A stretch of 14,307 bases of DNA from an uncultured Mollicutes bacterium (GTDB lineage: Bacteria; Bacillota_I; Bacilli_A; RF39; UBA660), in NCBI GenBank assembly GCA_900543055.1, contig UQQI01000039.1, forward strand, positions 1 through 14,307. Direction: 5' to 3'. Shown piece by piece: positions 13,599 through 14,307 of this stretch (position 1 is its first letter; the number at the start of each line of letters is the position of its first letter). Made by a program: the position numbers and the translations under genes. The notes beneath the pieces were generated by a model, which worked only from the letters and a program-made list of their open reading frames with translations, ran no database searches and was not told the DNA's origin.

Positions 13599-14307
13599 AA
13601 AAGTACAAAAAGAAATTATTGTTGATTTCGGTTATATTATCTCTTATAATAATAATTTTATTGCTAACTTTTTATAATTCAGGTGATAATTTTAAACCGG
13701 ATTCAGATCATAGCTTTTATAAATCCGAATATATGGTTTATTCTGACGGAATGATCACTATAAAAAATCCAAACAATTACGAATTTGATATATATAAATT
13801 AGGTGAGAGCAAGCAGAGTTATAAATGCAAAGAACTTTCTGATATTTCTAAATATGCAGCTGAAGCAAAAGGTAATTATGTTATTTATGATGATCATGGA
13901 CTAACAATATACGATAATGGAAAGAAAAGTGAACATCTGATAGCTAATAATTATGATATATCAGAATTAGGAAATAATTGCGTTTATTATACTAAGAATA
14001 ATCAGATTTATTGCTATAATATTTTAAATGAAGATACTTGTATAATAAACGATGTTCCGTATGAAGATATAAATTCATTAGTTTTTGCCGATAAATATTT
14101 ATTAGTGTATTATAATGATAATCATTTTCGGAAAATAAATATTTATGATGAAAATAATAAATTAATATCAGATTTTAAACTACATTCCGACTCTTTAGAT
14201 TTTCATGATTTTGATGATGTTTATATAGATTTAATCAAAGAGCAAATAATTGTTTATCCGGGTCGGGGAGAGAATACTGAAGTGCTTTTTTATACTTTTA
14301 ATGGTGA
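13595..14307 (+). CDS. Membrane-anchored or secreted protein, beta-propeller-like, cut by window end
   Basis: The frame is open from ATG 13595 to the last base (237 codons plus 2 bases), so the C-terminus is missing. Lys-rich residues 1-7 and a hydrophobic helix (about 8-26) form a signal anchor; there is no lipobox cysteine. The rest is outside and has repeated Tyr-rich strands ending in YDDHGLTIYDNG, YYTKNNQIYCYN, VYYNDN and INIYDENN, spaced like blades of a beta-propeller of the kind that reads 'YY....n..iy.yn'. AGGTGGG (13581-13587) is 7 bases before the ATG, and the start overlaps the broken upstream gene by ATGA. Codons such as CCG, CGG, TCC and GCC are more frequent than in the genes to the left, which hints at a different origin. 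Function unknown. Confidence 0.75.
   Translation, partial: MKKYKKKLLLISVILSLIIIILLLTFYNSGDNFKPDSDHSFYKSEYMVYSDGMITIKNPNNYEFDIYKLGESKQSYKCKELSDISKYAAEAKGNYVIYDDHGLTIYDNGKKSEHLIANNYDISELGNNCVYYTKNNQIYCYNILNEDTCIINDVPYEDINSLVFADKYLLVYYNDNHFRKINIYDENNKLISDFKLHSDSLDFHDFDDVYIDLIKEQIIVYPGRGENTEVLFYTFNG

Noticed and set aside
1..14307. CRISPR arrays, tRNA or rRNA genes, attachment sites and origins.
   Set aside because: None was seen: no regularly spaced repeats, no cloverleaf-like or rRNA sequence and no clustered DnaA-type boxes were recognised by reading both strands.

Overview
The window is about 14.3 kb of very AT-rich DNA (clearly below 30% GC by eye) from a low-GC Bacillota (Firmicutes) bacterium that uses the standard bacterial code: intact genes end in TAA, TAG or TGA. 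The gene set (RlmD/RlmCD-type rRNA methyltransferase, bile salt hydrolase, GH25 lysozyme with LysM, LysM-repeat and SpoIID-like peptidoglycan proteins, a GerA-like remnant) fits an uncultured gut clostridium or related endospore-lineage bacterium. I cannot fix the taxon from sequence alone. All intact genes are on the + strand and most start with a strong AGGAG-type ribosome binding site.

Layout. 1-374: a decayed GerA-like germinant receptor fragment on the - strand. 387-1586: 23S rRNA uracil-5-methyltransferase. 1675-2750: an overlapping pair encoding a three-helix membrane protein and a membrane-anchored extracytoplasmic protein, ended by a terminator. 2903-3225: the 3' end of an IS200/IS605-type tnpB, followed by a structured omega-RNA-like stretch and a strong hairpin. 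3294-4361: alanine racemase plus terminator. 4464-5443: an unknown 141-aa protein and a GNAT acetyltransferase. 5446-6351: a graveyard with a zinc-finger-like scrap, a response-regulator/XRE chimera with three in-frame stops, and a broken membrane gene. 6406-7380: bile salt hydrolase. 7502-8134: a zinc-ribbon membrane protein with a stop at codon 2. 8461-10275: a large wall hydrolase with one degenerate and one intact GH25 domain around a LysM. 10416-11111: a frameshifted small gene coupled to a protein with an mTERF-like motif. 11168-13327: a compact three-gene block (four-LysM protein, small beta-type protein, SpoIID-like plus two PG-binding domains). 13336-14307: DNA of visibly different composition with a frameshifted gene and a secreted or anchored protein cut by the window end.

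The two themes are cell-wall biology and gene decay. Alanine racemase supplies D-Ala for peptidoglycan, the GH25 protein cuts it, and the LysM/SpoIID block binds and probably remodels it. That block lacks signal peptides, which suits proteins made in the mother cell and laid on a forespore. At least seven loci are broken by nonsense codons, frameshifts or truncation, mostly with the reading frame still easy to follow. The decay therefore looks recent, or some of it is assembly error. The most interesting items are the orphan tnpB end with its RNA next to alr, the receiver/XRE chimera, the start-stop zinc-ribbon gene, the signal-less wall-protein operon and the mTERF-like protein.
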